From: Pantoea latae
Lineage (GTDB): Bacteria; Pseudomonadota; Gammaproteobacteria; Enterobacterales; Enterobacteriaceae
NCBI RefSeq assembly: GCF_002077695.1
Contig: NZ_MWUE01000025.1
Span: 86,587-150,586, forward strand
Direction: 5' to 3'
Length of the DNA stretch: 64,000 nt
Below are positions 27,360-37,457 of this stretch, in pieces (the first letter of the stretch is position 1; each line of letters begins with the position of its first letter). The notes under the pieces were generated by a model, which worked only from the letters and a program-made list of their open reading frames with translations, was not told the origin of the DNA and did no database searches. The translations under genes and the position numbers were made by a program.

Positions 27360-27647
27360 TTAACGCTGCGGCAGCGCCGATTTCAGCATGCGCCAGGTGC
27401 TCCAGACGCCGAAGCCGCGCTTCAGCAGACGCATGATTTTGTTGGGGCTGCGCACCGACCAGATGGCCAGCGCGCTGCTGCCGATAGCCAGATAACGGCG
27501 CATGCTGAGGAACGTCAGCCAGCCGCGATCGTACTGCGCCGTACTTTGCAGAAAATCACGGCGACCCGCGCTGAGATCCAGCCGCTGCTGCTGCACTTCG
27601 CTCAGCAGCTCATGAATGCGTGCTTCACGTTCCAGTTTGCTGCTCAT
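27360..27647 (-). CDS. yqjK: YqjK-like family protein
   Basis: A 95-aa protein of the YqjK family: N-terminal charged coiled coil (REARIHELLSEVQQQRLDL), a single hydrophobic segment (YLAIGSSALAIWSV) and a basic C terminus. Function unknown. Its start overlaps the yqjE stop by 4 bases; it belongs to the yqjCDEK cluster. Confidence 0.9.
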   Translation of the reverse strand: MSSKLEREARIHELLSEVQQQRLDLSAGRRDFLQSTAQYDRGWLTFLSMRRYLAIGSSALAIWSVRSPNKIMRLLKRGFGVWSTWRMLKSALPQR

Positions 27648-28042
27648 GCGCGGTCATCCTCCAGCAGCTTGCGGTCTGTCTCCAGCTCTTTGCGGGTATG
27701 ATGCAGCAGCGTGGACTGACGCGATTTGCGCAGGCTCCACAGGCCGAAAATAATCGCCAGGAGAAACAGCACGCCGGTGGTAATGCCAATCGCCATCAGA
27801 CGATACTGCGCGTCGACGGCCCAGATAATCAGCACCATCAGGCTCATCAGCCCGAACGCGGTGAACAACATGGTCAGGCCGACCATCAGCAGCAGCTGGA
27901 TCAGATTAGCCTTTTCCGCTTCCAGCTCGACCACCGCCAGACGAACGCGGGTCTCGACCATGCTGACCAGCGTGGTGACGATGCGCTGACCAATGTTGAT
28001 GACCCCTTTGCCGGGGCCGTGGCTCTGCTGTGAATCCGCCAT
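27644..28042 (-). CDS. yqjE: Phage-holin-superfamily membrane protein YqjE
   Basis: A 132-aa protein with two membrane helices (LLMVGLTMLFTAFGLMSLM and GITTGVLFLLAIIFGLW) between charged ends. It co-occurs with yqjD and yqjK. YqjE-type proteins associate with the inner membrane; the role is not established. It is two bases downstream of yqjD. Confidence 0.92.
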   Translation of the reverse strand: MADSQQSHGPGKGVINIGQRIVTTLVSMVETRVRLAVVELEAEKANLIQLLLMVGLTMLFTAFGLMSLMVLIIWAVDAQYRLMAIGITTGVLFLLAIIFGLWSLRKSRQSTLLHHTRKELETDRKLLEDDRA

Positions 28043-28044
28043 AA

Positions 28045-28350
28045 TTAACGCCGTGAAATCAGCATGCCGATCGCCACGCCAATTGCCGCACCGATGCCTA
28101 CGCCATGCCAGGGGTTATCGCGCACGTAGCCGTCCGCTTTCTGCGCCGCTTCGCGCGTGGTTTGCGCCAGATATTCGCCGGAGTCACCCAGCTTCTCGCG
28201 TGAGCTGTCGAGTGCCACGCGCGCTTTCTGACGCAGCTTATCCAGCTCGCCTTTCGACTTGTCCGTGGTGCTGCTCAGCACTTCTTCCAGGGTGTCCGCC
28301 AGGTTTTTCAGTTCAGCACGCAAATTTTCTGATGAAGTGTCTTTAGACAT
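28045..28350 (-). CDS. yqjD: Ribosome-anchoring membrane protein YqjD (ElaB/YqjD/DUF883 family)
   Basis: A 101-aa protein with a long amphipathic helix and a C-terminal membrane anchor GVGIGAAIGVAIGMLIS. E. coli YqjD is expressed in stationary phase, anchors in the inner membrane and binds ribosomes, inhibiting translation. It is in the yqjCDEK order as in E. coli. Confidence 0.93.
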   Translation of the reverse strand: MSKDTSSENLRAELKNLADTLEEVLSSTTDKSKGELDKLRQKARVALDSSREKLGDSGEYLAQTTREAAQKADGYVRDNPWHGVGIGAAIGVAIGMLISRR

Positions 28351-28386
28351 GTAATGTTCCTTTTAGCTTCAGTGATTAAGTCCGGA

Positions 28387-28761
28387 TTAATAGGGCTCCG
28401 CCTGTAACTTTTTCAGCTCCTGGCGTGCTTCTTCCACTTTACGTTCACGTTTGGCGATCTTCTCCTTGTCATCGCCCTCCTGACGTTCCTCTTTCAGTTC
28501 GCGCTCGCGTTCAGCGACTTTTTCCCGCTGCTCTTTGATGCGCGCCTGATGGGCCGTTTTCAGTTTGTCGTCGCTACAGTTGGCGCGCACTTCGGTTAAC
28601 GCCCGCTCCAGTCCATTGACGCGACGCTGATTGTTATGCTGTTTCGCCATCGCAATTTCATGCTGAATATCCTGCTCTTTTTGCTGACAGAGCGATTCCG
28701 CCGCCATCAGCGAACCCGAGAGAGAAAACAGCGCGAGGCCAAGAAGTAATTGATGTTTCAT
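28387..28761 (-). CDS. yqjC: DUF1090 periplasmic protein YqjC
   Basis: A 124-aa exported protein with a signal peptide (LLGLALFSLSGSLMA) followed by a highly charged coiled coil (REKVAERERELKEERQ). Two Cys (SLCQQK, ANCSDD) could pair in the periplasm. E. coli YqjC has been linked to acid resistance. First gene of the yqjCDEK group. Confidence 0.9.
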   Translation of the reverse strand: MKHQLLLGLALFSLSGSLMAAESLCQQKEQDIQHEIAMAKQHNNQRRVNGLERALTEVRANCSDDKLKTAHQARIKEQREKVAERERELKEERQEGDDKEKIAKRERKVEEARQELKKLQAEPY

Positions 28762-28938
28762 CAGGCTTGTTACCTTCCTTTGTTACTGACCTGCCGTGAC
28801 CAGACAGCGTCATGTCCTGGCGTGTCAGATGACTGAGCCGTCCCTAAAGCATAGACAGCGCCTGTAAAAAGTTCAAAAAAGACGAGGGGATACAGATTAT
28901 TCCGTGCCGTCCCGCGCGGGGGGGACGGCAACGGCGCG

Positions 28939-29301
28939 TCAGGAGATATTCAGCGTGGCGGAAGCGGCAGAGGCGGAATCGAGATGACGGGCGACCACAA
29001 AGCCGTCCGGCAGCAGGCGGCGCAGCACTTTCTGCGCGGCGAGGCTCTGCTCTTCATTTTCAAAATGGATAATCAGCGCGTCGCCTGACGGCGTAATGCT
29101 TTTAATGCGGATGCCCTGCGCCGTCAGCTGCTGATAGAGATAAAAGCCGTCCGGCAGCGGTCCGCCGGCATGGGAGACGCGGATCTGCACCACGGTTTCA
29201 TGGCGCAGCAGCGTCGGCGTCAGGCAGATCGCCAGCAGCAGCAGCGTGGCGATCGCCAGCCAGGGCAGCATGCGACGGGGAACGGGGCCATAAATTTTCA
29301 T
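28939..29301 (-). CDS. mzrA: EnvZ/OmpR modulator MzrA
   Basis: A 120-aa membrane protein with one N-terminal helix ([18 protein letters not shown]) and a periplasmic domain. MzrA binds EnvZ and links the CpxAR and EnvZ-OmpR systems. ATG 29301 gives the usual MKIYG start and overlaps the yqjA stop by 4 bases. In E. coli yqjA-mzrA is Cpx-induced. Confidence 0.9.
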   Translation of the reverse strand: MKIYGPVPRRMLPWLAIATLLLLAICLTPTLLRHETVVQIRVSHAGGPLPDGFYLYQQLTAQGIRIKSITPSGDALIIHFENEEQSLAAQKVLRRLLPDGFVVARHLDSASAASATLNIS

Positions 29302-29975
29302 AACTCCCCCTTGCCGTGCCGGTTCGCCTGGCGTTTGCGCCACAGCACCAGCAGCGAGCCGGCGAGGCCGATAACCAGCAGCACCAGCGGCAGCAGCATC
29401 AGACAGAACATCAGTTCGTCTTCATAGCGGCGGAAGAGGGGCGTTTTGCCCAGCGCGAAGCCGAGAACGGTCAGGATCAGCACCCAGAGCAGCGCGCTGA
29501 CCCAGTTGAAAAACTGGAAGCGGGCGTTATTCAGGCCGGAGAGGCCGGCAATGGTCGGCAGCAGGGTGCGCACAAAGGCGATAAAGCGGCCGATCAGCAG
29601 CGCCGACAGCCCGTGGCGGTGAAACAGGCTGTGCGCGCGGGCGTGATACTGCGCCGGCAGGTGCGAAAGCCACTTCTGTACCGTCGGCGTATTGCCGAGC
29701 CAGCGGCCCTGAATATAGCTGACCCAGCAGCCGAGGCTAGCGCCGGTGGTCAGCACCAGAACGGTGAGCGGAAAGCTCATGGTGCCTTTGGCGATCAGCA
29801 CGCCCACCAGAATCAGCAGGCTGTCGCCGGGCAAAAATGCGGCGGGGAGCAGGCCATTTTCCAGAAACAGGATCATGAACAACACGCCGTAAATGGCCCA
29901 TACCAGCGTCGGATCGGAGAGAGTCTCGTAGTCCTGTTGCCACAACGCCTGCAGCAACGCATGCAAAATATCCAT
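29298..29975 (-). CDS. yqjA: DedA-family membrane protein YqjA
   Basis: A 225-aa DedA-family protein (E. coli YqjA 220 aa), with [35 protein letters not shown] and a C-terminal helix. DedA proteins act in lipid-carrier (undecaprenyl phosphate) flipping and proton-dependent membrane homeostasis; YqjA supports alkaline pH and drug tolerance. It is co-transcribed with mzrA. Confidence 0.94.
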   Translation of the reverse strand: MDILHALLQALWQQDYETLSDPTLVWAIYGVLFMILFLENGLLPAAFLPGDSLLILVGVLIAKGTMSFPLTVLVLTTGASLGCWVSYIQGRWLGNTPTVQKWLSHLPAQYHARAHSLFHRHGLSALLIGRFIAFVRTLLPTIAGLSGLNNARFQFFNWVSALLWVLILTVLGFALGKTPLFRRYEDELMFCLMLLPLVLLVIGLAGSLLVLWRKRQANRHGKGEL

Positions 29976-30200
29976 CAATCATTCCTGAACATCATTGTTT
30001 AACGCGTCTCAAAGGACATAAGCGCAGACCGGCGGTTGGTTATCTGTTTTAGGAGCACAGCCTGAGCAGGATTTTCCGGATCCTTCCAGAATTGATTGTT
30101 AAATCAGCAACTTTTTAAACCCTGTCGCAAAGGGTAAGAAAGGGTCGATAACTGTAACAAAAATCACAGGTCTGAGACAGGGGAATGTGCCCGCCGCACA

Positions 30201-30242
30201 GGAGTTTTACCTTTTGACACGGTCCGTCAAAAGGAGTTTTAC
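30201..30242. repeat. Perfect palindrome flanked by 10-bp direct repeats upstream of yqjA
   Basis: CCTTTTGAC-ACGGTCC-GTCAAAAGG (30210-30234) is a perfect 9-bp inverted repeat flanked by two GGAGTTTTAC copies (30201-30210, 30233-30242). It lies in the 322-bp region between yqjA and exuR, which otherwise shows no gene. It could be a regulator site or RNA hairpin near yqjA's 5' region; no known consensus was matched. Confidence 0.5.
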
Positions 30243-30297
30243 ACGACCTGACACTATTCCAGATTAACTGACTTTGTTGCGCAAAAACGCAGCGGAA

Positions 30298-31071
30298 TCA
30301 GGGCAGATTGCTGGAGCCTTCCGGCAGGATGACGGGGTTTTCAGCAAACATGTACCGATCCACGTTAAATTCGAAGTCGTCGGCGGTCGCGTTGAACAGC
30401 ATCTGCTTAGTATTTTCCAGATGTTGCCACATCGCCAGTTTGCAGGCGGCAGGATCTTTGCGCATCAGCGCTTTGAGGATCTGATCGTGGTCGTCGCACC
30501 AGCTAAGAATGCTGCGCTGGTCGATATGCTCATGGAGTTTGAGCCAGTAGGGGTTGTGCAGACGGTGCAGCCACATTTTTTCGACGATGGCCGCCAGCGC
30601 GCTGTTTTGCGTGGACTGCGCAATACGCACGTGGAACTGCATGTCCCACTGTGAATCGCGGAAGTGATCTTCCTGACGCGCTTTCTCCTGAATCGCCATC
30701 AGCTCGATAATATCCTGCCGCGTTACCTGGGTTGCGGCGAATTCAGCAACGTTGCTTTCAATCAGCTGGCGCGCCTGCAGCAGTTCGAAGGGGCCGAAGC
30801 TGGCGAATTCGAGCTGGCTTGAGGTGGTGACGCGGTTTTGCTGCTGGCTGGCGATAACGTGAATGCCGGAACCTTTGCGCACCTCAACATAGCCTTCCAC
30901 TTCCAGCATAATGATCGCCTCGCGCACCACCGTGCGGCTGACGTTCATCTCTTCCGCAATCAGCCGTTCGGCGGGTAGTTTGTCGCCCACTGGATAAGCG
31001 CCTGATTCAATAAGGCTTTTTAGAACGCTGGCAAGCTGCTGATAAAGTCGGCGAGGTTCGGTCAGTTCCAT
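30298..31071 (-). CDS. exuR: Hexuronate regulator ExuR (GntR/FadR family)
   Basis: A 257-aa repressor (E. coli 258 aa) of hexuronate uptake and catabolism, released by galacturonate or fructuronate. The N-terminal winged HTH shows [20 protein letters not shown] and [20 protein letters not shown]; the FCD effector domain follows. ATG 31071 matches the E. coli start [13 protein letters not shown] probable own operator lies ~25 bases upstream. Confidence 0.95.
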   Translation of the reverse strand: MELTEPRRLYQQLASVLKSLIESGAYPVGDKLPAERLIAEEMNVSRTVVREAIIMLEVEGYVEVRKGSGIHVIASQQQNRVTTSSQLEFASFGPFELLQARQLIESNVAEFAATQVTRQDIIELMAIQEKARQEDHFRDSQWDMQFHVRIAQSTQNSALAAIVEKMWLHRLHNPYWLKLHEHIDQRSILSWCDDHDQILKALMRKDPAACKLAMWQHLENTKQMLFNATADDFEFNVDRYMFAENPVILPEGSSNLP

Positions 31072-31093
31072 AGCGCATTCCCGTGTCGCAAAT

Positions 31094-31110
31094 AAAGTTG
31101 TTATACCACT
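31094..31110. promoter_or_regulatory. ExuR/UxuR-like operator upstream of exuR
   Basis: AAAGTTGTTATACCACT resembles the ExuR/UxuR palindrome AAATTGGTATACCAATTT and lies just upstream of exuR, suggesting autoregulation. Called by eye. Confidence 0.55.
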
Positions 31111-31218
31111 CTGCGGGCGTGAAAGAAAATGTCCCGCGCCATCATGGTGCGGGACATGTCGTTTTTCAGTCAGGCTGCCGCGCGCCGCAAGGGCGCGGGC
31201 AATAAAAGGCACGTTGCC

Positions 31219-32526
31219 TCAACCGCGCACCGCCGCGGCCTGCGGCACCGCCACCTCTTTTTCCAGCTCGGAGACGGGCTTATTGCGCAAGACCGTCCAG
31301 ATCACCACCGCGCCCAGCAGGTCGAACACCGCCAGCGCGGCGAACAGCGGGCTGAAGCCCAGGGTATCGGCCAGCGCCCCGACCACCAGCGCGAACATGG
31401 TGCTGGCGGTCCACGCCGCCATGCCGGTCAGGCCGTTGGCAGTGGCGACTTCGTTACGGCCAAAGACGTCGGAAGAGAGGGTGATCAGCGCGCCGGAGAG
31501 CGCCTGATGGGCGAAGCCGCCGACGCAGAGCAGGCCGATAGCGACATAAGGACTGGTGAACAGGCCGATGGTGCCGGGGCCAATCATCAGCACCGCGCCC
31601 ATGGTGACCACCAGTTTGCGCGACACGATCAGATTGACGCCGAACCAGCGCTGGAACAGCGGCGGCAGGTAGCCGCCGAGGATGCAGCCGAGGTCGGCGA
31701 ACAGCATCGGCATCCAGGCAAACAGCGCGATCTCTTTCAGGTTAAAGCCATAAACCTTGAACATAAACAGCGGGATCCAGGCGTTAAAGGTGCCCCAGGC
31801 CGGTTCCGCCAGAAAGCGCGGCAGCGCGATGCCCCAGAACTGGCGGTTGCGCAGGATCTGACGCGCCGACATTTTTTTGGTGTTGCCGGTCTGATGCTGC
31901 GCTTCCTGACCGGAAATAATGTACTGACGCTCTTCCTCGCTGAGTTTGGTTTGCTGCTTCGGATGCTTATAGAAGATGAGCCAGCAGATCGCCCAGACCA
32001 GGCTCAGCACGCCGGTGATGATAAACGCCATCTGCCAGCTGTGCGCCACGATCGCCCACACCACCAGCGGCGGCGCCAGCATGGCGCCGATAGAGGAGCC
32101 GACGTTGAAGTAGCCGACGGCAACCGAGCGCTCTTTCGCCGGGAACCATTCGCTGCTCGCTTTCAGGCCCGCGGGGATCATCGCCGCTTCCGCCGCGCCC
32201 ACCGCGCCGCGCGCCAGCGCAAAGCCGCCCCAGCTGCCCGCCATCGCCGTCGCGGCGCAGAAAATCGCCCACAGCACGGCGAACACGGCATAGCCGACTT
32301 TGGTGCCGAGCAGGTCGAGCACGTAGCCCGCCACCGGCTGCATCACGGTATAACAGGCGGAGTAGGCCGCCACGATGTAGGAGTACTGTTGGGTGGTGAT
32401 ATGCAAATCGGTTTGTAGCGTCGGCGCGGCGACGGCAATGGTATTGCGGGTGAGATAACCCAGCACGGTGCCCAGCGTCACCAGCCCGATCATATACCAG
32501 CGTAGCCCTTTAATCTTACGCATCAT
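31219..32526 (-). CDS. exuT: Hexuronate MFS transporter ExuT
   Basis: A 435-aa anion:cation symporter of the major facilitator superfamily that takes up galacturonate and glucuronate. About 12 membrane segments are visible, with the N-terminal GLRWYMIGLVTLGTVLGYLTRN signature. It is divergent from uxaCBA and upstream of exuR on the same strand. Operators in the shared region indicate control by ExuR. Confidence 0.94.
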   Translation of the reverse strand: MMRKIKGLRWYMIGLVTLGTVLGYLTRNTIAVAAPTLQTDLHITTQQYSYIVAAYSACYTVMQPVAGYVLDLLGTKVGYAVFAVLWAIFCAATAMAGSWGGFALARGAVGAAEAAMIPAGLKASSEWFPAKERSVAVGYFNVGSSIGAMLAPPLVVWAIVAHSWQMAFIITGVLSLVWAICWLIFYKHPKQQTKLSEEERQYIISGQEAQHQTGNTKKMSARQILRNRQFWGIALPRFLAEPAWGTFNAWIPLFMFKVYGFNLKEIALFAWMPMLFADLGCILGGYLPPLFQRWFGVNLIVSRKLVVTMGAVLMIGPGTIGLFTSPYVAIGLLCVGGFAHQALSGALITLSSDVFGRNEVATANGLTGMAAWTASTMFALVVGALADTLGFSPLFAALAVFDLLGAVVIWTVLRNKPVSELEKEVAVPQAAAVRG

Positions 32527-32663
32527 TTACCTCTTCCAGTGTTCTGTCTGCGGTCTTGCCGCTGTTGTTATCTGGAGCGGGACACCCGTGATCCGACTCG
32601 TTCACGCCCGCAGGCCGCGCAAAAGCGACCTCTGTTTAACTTGCCATTACGGAGCGAGAGCGT

Positions 32664-32680
32664 AACTTGTTATACAACTT
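32664..32680. promoter_or_regulatory. ExuR/UxuR-like operator, exuT side
   Basis: AACTTGTTATACAACTT is a near-perfect palindrome of the ExuR/UxuR type in the 372-bp divergent region, nearer exuT. A further AACTTTAAAAGTT palindrome overlaps its right arm. Confidence 0.6.
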
Positions 32681-32844
32681 TAAAAGTTGAGAGCCATCAC
32701 AAAAGCCCCCTTTGCAATGTGGGATACTTTAAATCTGCGTCAGGACAGCCATTTAGCACGCTGCAGAGAGCAAAAACGTCCATGAGACCAGGGGATTGCT
32801 GCGAGAAATGTGAGCGGGATCTCAAAGAATTCTGCAGTCGGCTA

Positions 32845-32863
32845 AAATTGGTATGATAACTTT
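32845..32863. promoter_or_regulatory. ExuR/UxuR-like operator, uxaC side
   Basis: AAATTGGTATGATAACTTT matches the left half of the ExuR/UxuR consensus exactly (AAATTGGTAT) and lies ~35 bases before the uxaC start, where it would block the promoter. Confidence 0.6.
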
Positions 32864-32898
32864 GAGCGCATTAAGTCTCTATCCAAGAGGAAGCACGT

Positions 32899-34314
32899 AT
32901 GTCGCGTTTTATGACCGAGGATTTTTTGCTGGATACTGAATTTGCCCGTCGCCTTTATCACGACTATGCGAAGGATCAGCCGATTTTCGACTATCACTGC
33001 CATCTTCCCCCGCAGCAGATTGCCGAAAATTACCGCTTTACCAACCTCTATGATATCTGGCTGAAGGGCGATCACTATAAGTGGCGCGCCATGCGCGCCA
33101 ACGGCGTGCCGGAAGCCTTCTGCACCGGCGACGCCAGCGACCGCGAAAAATTCGACGCCTGGGCGCGCACCGTGCCGCACACCATCGGCAACCCGCTCTA
33201 CCACTGGACCCACCTTGAGCTGCGCCGTCCTTTCGGCATTACCGACATCCTGCTTTCAGAAAAAACCGCCGACAGCATCTGGGATCGCTGCAACGATCTG
33301 CTGGCGCAGGATGCGTTTACCGCGCGCGGCATTATGCAGCAGATGAACGTGAAGATGGTCGGCACCACCGACGACCCGCTGGACGATCTGCAGCACCACC
33401 GCGTGCTGGCGCAGGACGGCAGCTTCAGCGTCAAAGTGCTGCCGAGCTGGCGGCCAGACAAAGCCTTTAATATCGAAGCGGAAAGCTTCCTGCCATGGAT
33501 CGAAAAGCTGGAGTCGCTGACCGATATCAGCGTGCGCCGCTTCGACGATCTGCGCAGCGCCCTGAGCAAGCGTCTCGACTACTTCGCCGATCACGGCTGC
33601 AAGGTGTCGGACCACGCGCTCGACGTGGTGCTCTACGCCGACGCGGACGACGCGACGCTGGATGCCATCCTGGCCGCGCGCCGTGCCGGCAACGCGCCGG
33701 ACGCGCAGGCGATCGCGCAGTTCAAAACCGCCGTGCTGGTCTGGCTGGGCGGCGAATATGCCCGTCGCGGCTGGGTGCAGCAGTACCACATCGGCGCGCT
33801 GCGCAACACTAACCGTCGCCAGTTCGAGCTGCTGGGGCCGGACGTCGGCTTCGACTCCATTAACGATCAGCCGCTGGCGGAACCGCTGGCGAAGCTGCTG
33901 GGCGCGCAGAATCTGCACAACGCCCTGCCGAAAACCATCCTCTACTGCCTGAACCCGCGCGACAACGAAGTGCTGGCGACCATGGCGGGCAATTTCCAGG
34001 GCGAAGGCGAGGCGGGCAAAATGCAGTTCGGCTCCGCATGGTGGTTCAACGATCAGCTCGACGGCATGCAGCGTCAGATGACGCAGCTGGCGCAGATTGG
34101 CCTGCTCAGCCGCTTTGTCGGCATGCTGACCGACAGCCGCAGCTTCCTCTCCTATACGCGCCACGAATATTTCCGTCGTCTGCTGTGCCAGATGATCGGC
34201 CGCTGGGTAGAAAACGGCGAAGCGCCGGGCGACGAAGCGCTGCTGGGACAGATGGTGCAAAACATCTGCTTCAACAACGCGCGCGACTACTTCGGCATCG
34301 AGCTGGGAGCCTGA
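32899..34314 (+). CDS. uxaC: Uronate isomerase UxaC
   Basis: A 471-aa amidohydrolase-superfamily enzyme that converts D-galacturonate to tagaturonate and D-glucuronate to fructuronate. Motifs include [18 protein letters not shown] (metal-binding HxH) and [19 protein letters not shown] near the C terminus. Length equals E. coli (470). First gene of uxaCBA; E. coli instead has uxaCA with uxaB elsewhere. Confidence 0.97.
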   Translation: MSRFMTEDFLLDTEFARRLYHDYAKDQPIFDYHCHLPPQQIAENYRFTNLYDIWLKGDHYKWRAMRANGVPEAFCTGDASDREKFDAWARTVPHTIGNPLYHWTHLELRRPFGITDILLSEKTADSIWDRCNDLLAQDAFTARGIMQQMNVKMVGTTDDPLDDLQHHRVLAQDGSFSVKVLPSWRPDKAFNIEAESFLPWIEKLESLTDISVRRFDDLRSALSKRLDYFADHGCKVSDHALDVVLYADADDATLDAILAARRAGNAPDAQAIAQFKTAVLVWLGGEYARRGWVQQYHIGALRNTNRRQFELLGPDVGFDSINDQPLAEPLAKLLGAQNLHNALPKTILYCLNPRDNEVLATMAGNFQGEGEAGKMQFGSAWWFNDQLDGMQRQMTQLAQIGLLSRFVGMLTDSRSFLSYTRHEYFRRLLCQMIGRWVENGEAPGDEALLGQMVQNICFNNARDYFGIELGA

Positions 34315-34316
34315 TC

Positions 34317-35765
34317 ATGCAGCGGCTAAACCGTCACGATTTCCCCGGCGCGATCTACAGCGAGCGCGTGATCCAGTTCGGCGAAGGCAACTTTTTGCGC
34401 GCCTTTATCGACTGGCAGCTCGACTGGCTGAACCAGCACCAGGGCACCGACGCGGGCATCGTGGTGGTGCGGCCGCGCAACCGCGCCGTCAGCGACAGCC
34501 TGAACCAGCAGGACGGGCTCTATACCACGCTGATCCGCGGGCTGAACGAGCAGGGCGAGCGCGTCAGCGAAACGCGCTTGATCCGCAGTCTGAACCGCGA
34601 GATCCAGCCCTATACCCAGCATGACGACTTTCTGGCGCTGGCGCGCGCGCCGCAAATGCGCTTCGTTTTCTCTAACACCACCGAAGCGGGCATCGCCTTC
34701 GCGGAAGACGACCAGCTGGCGGATGCGCCCGCATCCAGCTTTCCCGGCAAGCTGACGCAGCTGCTGTGGGCGCGCTTCGAGCACTTCAGCGGCGGCGCCG
34801 ACAAAGGCTGGCTGATTGTGCCCTGCGAGCTGATCGACCATAACGGCGACGCCCTGCGCGAGCTGGTGCTGCGCTATGCGCGCCACTGGCAGCTGCCGGA
34901 ACGCTTCGCCGCCTGGGTGACGCAGCACTGCGTGTTCTACAACACGCTGGTGGACCGCATCGTGACCGGCTTTCCGCAGGAGAGCGAGGCGCTCGCCGCC
35001 CAGCTCGGTTATGAGGATCATTTTCTGGTGGCGGGCGAGGTCTACTACCAGTTTATTCTGCAGGGGCCGCGCGCGCTGTTCGACGAGCTGAAGCTCGACG
35101 CGCTGGCGCCGCAGGTGCGTCAGGTCGAAGATATCGCGCCGTGGAAGGCGCAGAAGGTGGCGATCCTCAATGGTGCGCACACCGCGATGGTGCCGGTGGC
35201 GTTTCAGGCGGGCCTGGAGAGCGTCGGCGACGCGATGGCGGATCCCGCCATTGCTGGCTTCGTCGATCGCCTGCTGCGCGAGGAGATCATCCCGACGCTG
35301 GATCTGCCGCGCAGCGAGCTGCACGCCTTCGCCGATGCGGTCGAGCGACGCTTCCGCAATCCTTTTATCCGCCATGCGCTGCTCGCTATCGCGCTCAACG
35401 GCATGACCAAGTTCCGCACGCGTCTGCTGACGCCGCTGCTGGCGTCGCACGCGCAGCGCGGCGTCTGGCCGCCGCGCCTGACCTTCGCGCTCGCGGCGCT
35501 GATCGCCTTCTATCGCGGCGCGTCGGCGGAAAAAAGCTGGCCGCTGCAGGATGACGCGCACTGGCTGGCGCGCTTTGAAAAAAACTGGCACGCCCTTAAT
35601 AACGACCAGATCTCCCCGGAACAGCTGGTGCGCGAGGTGTTAAGCGACGCGCAGCACTGGGGAGAAGATTTGACCCGGCAGCCGCAGCTGGTGGCCGAGG
35701 TCAGCCGACACCTGCAAAATATCATCGCCCACGGCATGCGTGAGGCGTTGAGCACACTGGGATAA
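34317..35765 (+). CDS. uxaB: Tagaturonate reductase UxaB
   Basis: A 482-aa NADH-dependent mannitol-dehydrogenase-family oxidoreductase (altronate oxidoreductase; E. coli 483). The N-terminal cofactor-binding [15 protein letters not shown] and later [23 protein letters not shown] motifs are clear. ATG 34317 lies two bases after the uxaC stop; uxaA follows four bases after its own stop. Confidence 0.97.
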   Translation: MQRLNRHDFPGAIYSERVIQFGEGNFLRAFIDWQLDWLNQHQGTDAGIVVVRPRNRAVSDSLNQQDGLYTTLIRGLNEQGERVSETRLIRSLNREIQPYTQHDDFLALARAPQMRFVFSNTTEAGIAFAEDDQLADAPASSFPGKLTQLLWARFEHFSGGADKGWLIVPCELIDHNGDALRELVLRYARHWQLPERFAAWVTQHCVFYNTLVDRIVTGFPQESEALAAQLGYEDHFLVAGEVYYQFILQGPRALFDELKLDALAPQVRQVEDIAPWKAQKVAILNGAHTAMVPVAFQAGLESVGDAMADPAIAGFVDRLLREEIIPTLDLPRSELHAFADAVERRFRNPFIRHALLAIALNGMTKFRTRLLTPLLASHAQRGVWPPRLTFALAALIAFYRGASAEKSWPLQDDAHWLARFEKNWHALNNDQISPEQLVREVLSDAQHWGEDLTRQPQLVAEVSRHLQNIIAHGMREALSTLG

Positions 35766-35769
35766 AGCT

Positions 35770-37260
35770 ATGCAAGACGCGATTAAGATTCACTCTCAGG
35801 ACAACGTCGCCGTGGCGCTGCGCGACTTAGAAGCAGGGCAGACCATCGATCTGCAGCAGACATCGGTGCAGCTGCAGCAGGCGGTGACACGCGGCCATAA
35901 GTTCGCGCTGCGGCCCATCGCCGAGGGCGAGCTGGTGATCAAGTATGGGCTGCCGATCGCCCACGCCACGCAGCCGATCGCGGCCGGCGAGGTGATCCAC
36001 TCCAGCAACGCGCGCACTAACCTGAGCGATCTGGATGAGTACGACTATCAGCCGGAGTTTGTTGAGGTGCCGCCGCAGCCGGGCGATCGCGAGGTGCAGA
36101 TTTATCGCCGCGCCAACGGCGACGTCGGCATCCGCAACGAGCTGTGGATCCTGCCGACCGTGGGCTGCGTGAACGGCATCGCGCGTCAGATCCTGCAGCG
36201 TTTCCTCAAAGAGACCGACAACGCGGCGGGCACCGACGGCGCCTTTCTCTTTAGCCACACCTTCGGCTGCTCGCAGCTGGGCCAGGATCATGAGAACACG
36301 CGCACCATGCTGCAAAATATGGTGCGTCACCCCAACGCCGGCGCGGTGCTGGTGATCGGCCTTGGCTGCGAGAACAATCAGGTCGACGCCTTCCGCGAGA
36401 CGCTGGGCCTGCCGGAGAGCGACCGCATTCAGTTTATGGTGTGCCAGCAGCACGACGATGAAGTAGAGGCGGGGCTGGAGCGTCTGCGCGCGCTGTATGA
36501 GGTGATGCGTCACGACAGGCGCCAGCCGGGCAGGCTGAGCGAGCTGAAGTTTGGTCTGGAGTGCGGCGGCTCCGACGGTTTCTCCGGCATTACCGCCAAC
36601 CCGCTGCTGGGACGCTTCTCCGATCAGATGATCGCCAACGGCGGCACCACGGTGCTGACCGAGGTGCCGGAGATGTTCGGCGCGGAGCGCATCCTGATGA
36701 GCCGCTGCCGCGACGAATCGACGTTCGACAAAACCGTGGCGATGATTAACGATTTCAAACGCTACTTTATCGACCATCAGCAGCCGATTTACGAGAACCC
36801 GTCGCCGGGTAATAAAGCGGGCGGCATTACCACGCTGGAGGAGAAGTCACTGGGCTGCACGCAGAAAGCGGGCTCCAGCCAGGTGGTGGACGTGCTGAAG
36901 TATGGCGAGCGGCTGAAAACGCCGGGTCTGAATCTGCTGAGCGCGCCGGGCAACGACGCGGTCGCCACCAGCGCGCTGGCGGGCGCGGGCTGTCATATGG
37001 TGCTGTTCAGCACCGGGCGCGGCACGCCTTACGGCGGCTTTGTGCCGACGGTGAAGCTGGCGACCAACTCGCCGCTGGCGGAGAAGAAGCCGCACTGGAT
37101 CGACTTTAACGCCGGTCGTCTGCTGGAAGGGATGAGCATGGAGGCGCTGCTGGCGGATTTTGTCGACACCATCGTGGCAATTGCCAGCGGCGAGCTGACC
37201 AATAACGAGAAGAACGATTTTCGCGAGCTGGCGATTTTTAAAAGCGGCGTGACGTTATAG
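35770..37260 (+). CDS. uxaA: Altronate dehydratase UxaA
   Basis: A 496-aa iron-dependent dehydratase (E. coli 495) that turns D-altronate into 2-keto-3-deoxygluconate. The N-terminal SAF domain precedes the catalytic region with FSHTFGCSQLGQDHENTR, GLGCENNQ, ECGGSDGFSGITANP and SLGCTQKAG, whose cysteines probably bind the metal. Last gene of the operon. Confidence 0.97.
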   Translation: MQDAIKIHSQDNVAVALRDLEAGQTIDLQQTSVQLQQAVTRGHKFALRPIAEGELVIKYGLPIAHATQPIAAGEVIHSSNARTNLSDLDEYDYQPEFVEVPPQPGDREVQIYRRANGDVGIRNELWILPTVGCVNGIARQILQRFLKETDNAAGTDGAFLFSHTFGCSQLGQDHENTRTMLQNMVRHPNAGAVLVIGLGCENNQVDAFRETLGLPESDRIQFMVCQQHDDEVEAGLERLRALYEVMRHDRRQPGRLSELKFGLECGGSDGFSGITANPLLGRFSDQMIANGGTTVLTEVPEMFGAERILMSRCRDESTFDKTVAMINDFKRYFIDHQQPIYENPSPGNKAGGITTLEEKSLGCTQKAGSSQVVDVLKYGERLKTPGLNLLSAPGNDAVATSALAGAGCHMVLFSTGRGTPYGGFVPTVKLATNSPLAEKKPHWIDFNAGRLLEGMSMEALLADFVDTIVAIASGELTNNEKNDFRELAIFKSGVTL

Positions 37261-37275
37261 TTTGTCGGGCATAAA

Positions 37276-37299
37276 AATGGCGACCTGAAGGTCGCCATT
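37276..37299 (+). terminator. Hairpin after uxaA
   Basis: AATGGCGACC-TGAA-GGTCGCCATT is a perfect stem with a tetraloop 15 bases after uxaA. Only a short T stretch follows, so termination may be partial. Confidence 0.65.
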
Positions 37300-37324
37300 G
37301 CTGTCTGTTAGTCTTGAGCCCTTC

Positions 37325-37429
37325 GCGGGTGGCAGGGTCCGATCGCAAAGTCGCTTAACGCATCCCTGCTCGCTCGGCCCGCGCCTTCCCTGGCGCGGGA
37401 CGCTTTGCTCTTCGGACCCTGCCACCCGC
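37325..37429. repeat. 105-bp palindromic intergenic repeat, copy 2
   Basis: The most symmetrical copy: its first 18 bases (GCGGGTGGCAGGGTCCGA) are the exact reverse complement of its last 18. The inner CCCGCGCC-TTCCCT-GGCGCGGG stem is the same as copy 1 and the length is identical. It lies between the convergent ends of uxaA and sstT. Confidence 0.9.
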
Positions 37430-37457
37430 TCTTTAGGCTACTGAGCTATCTGAACGA

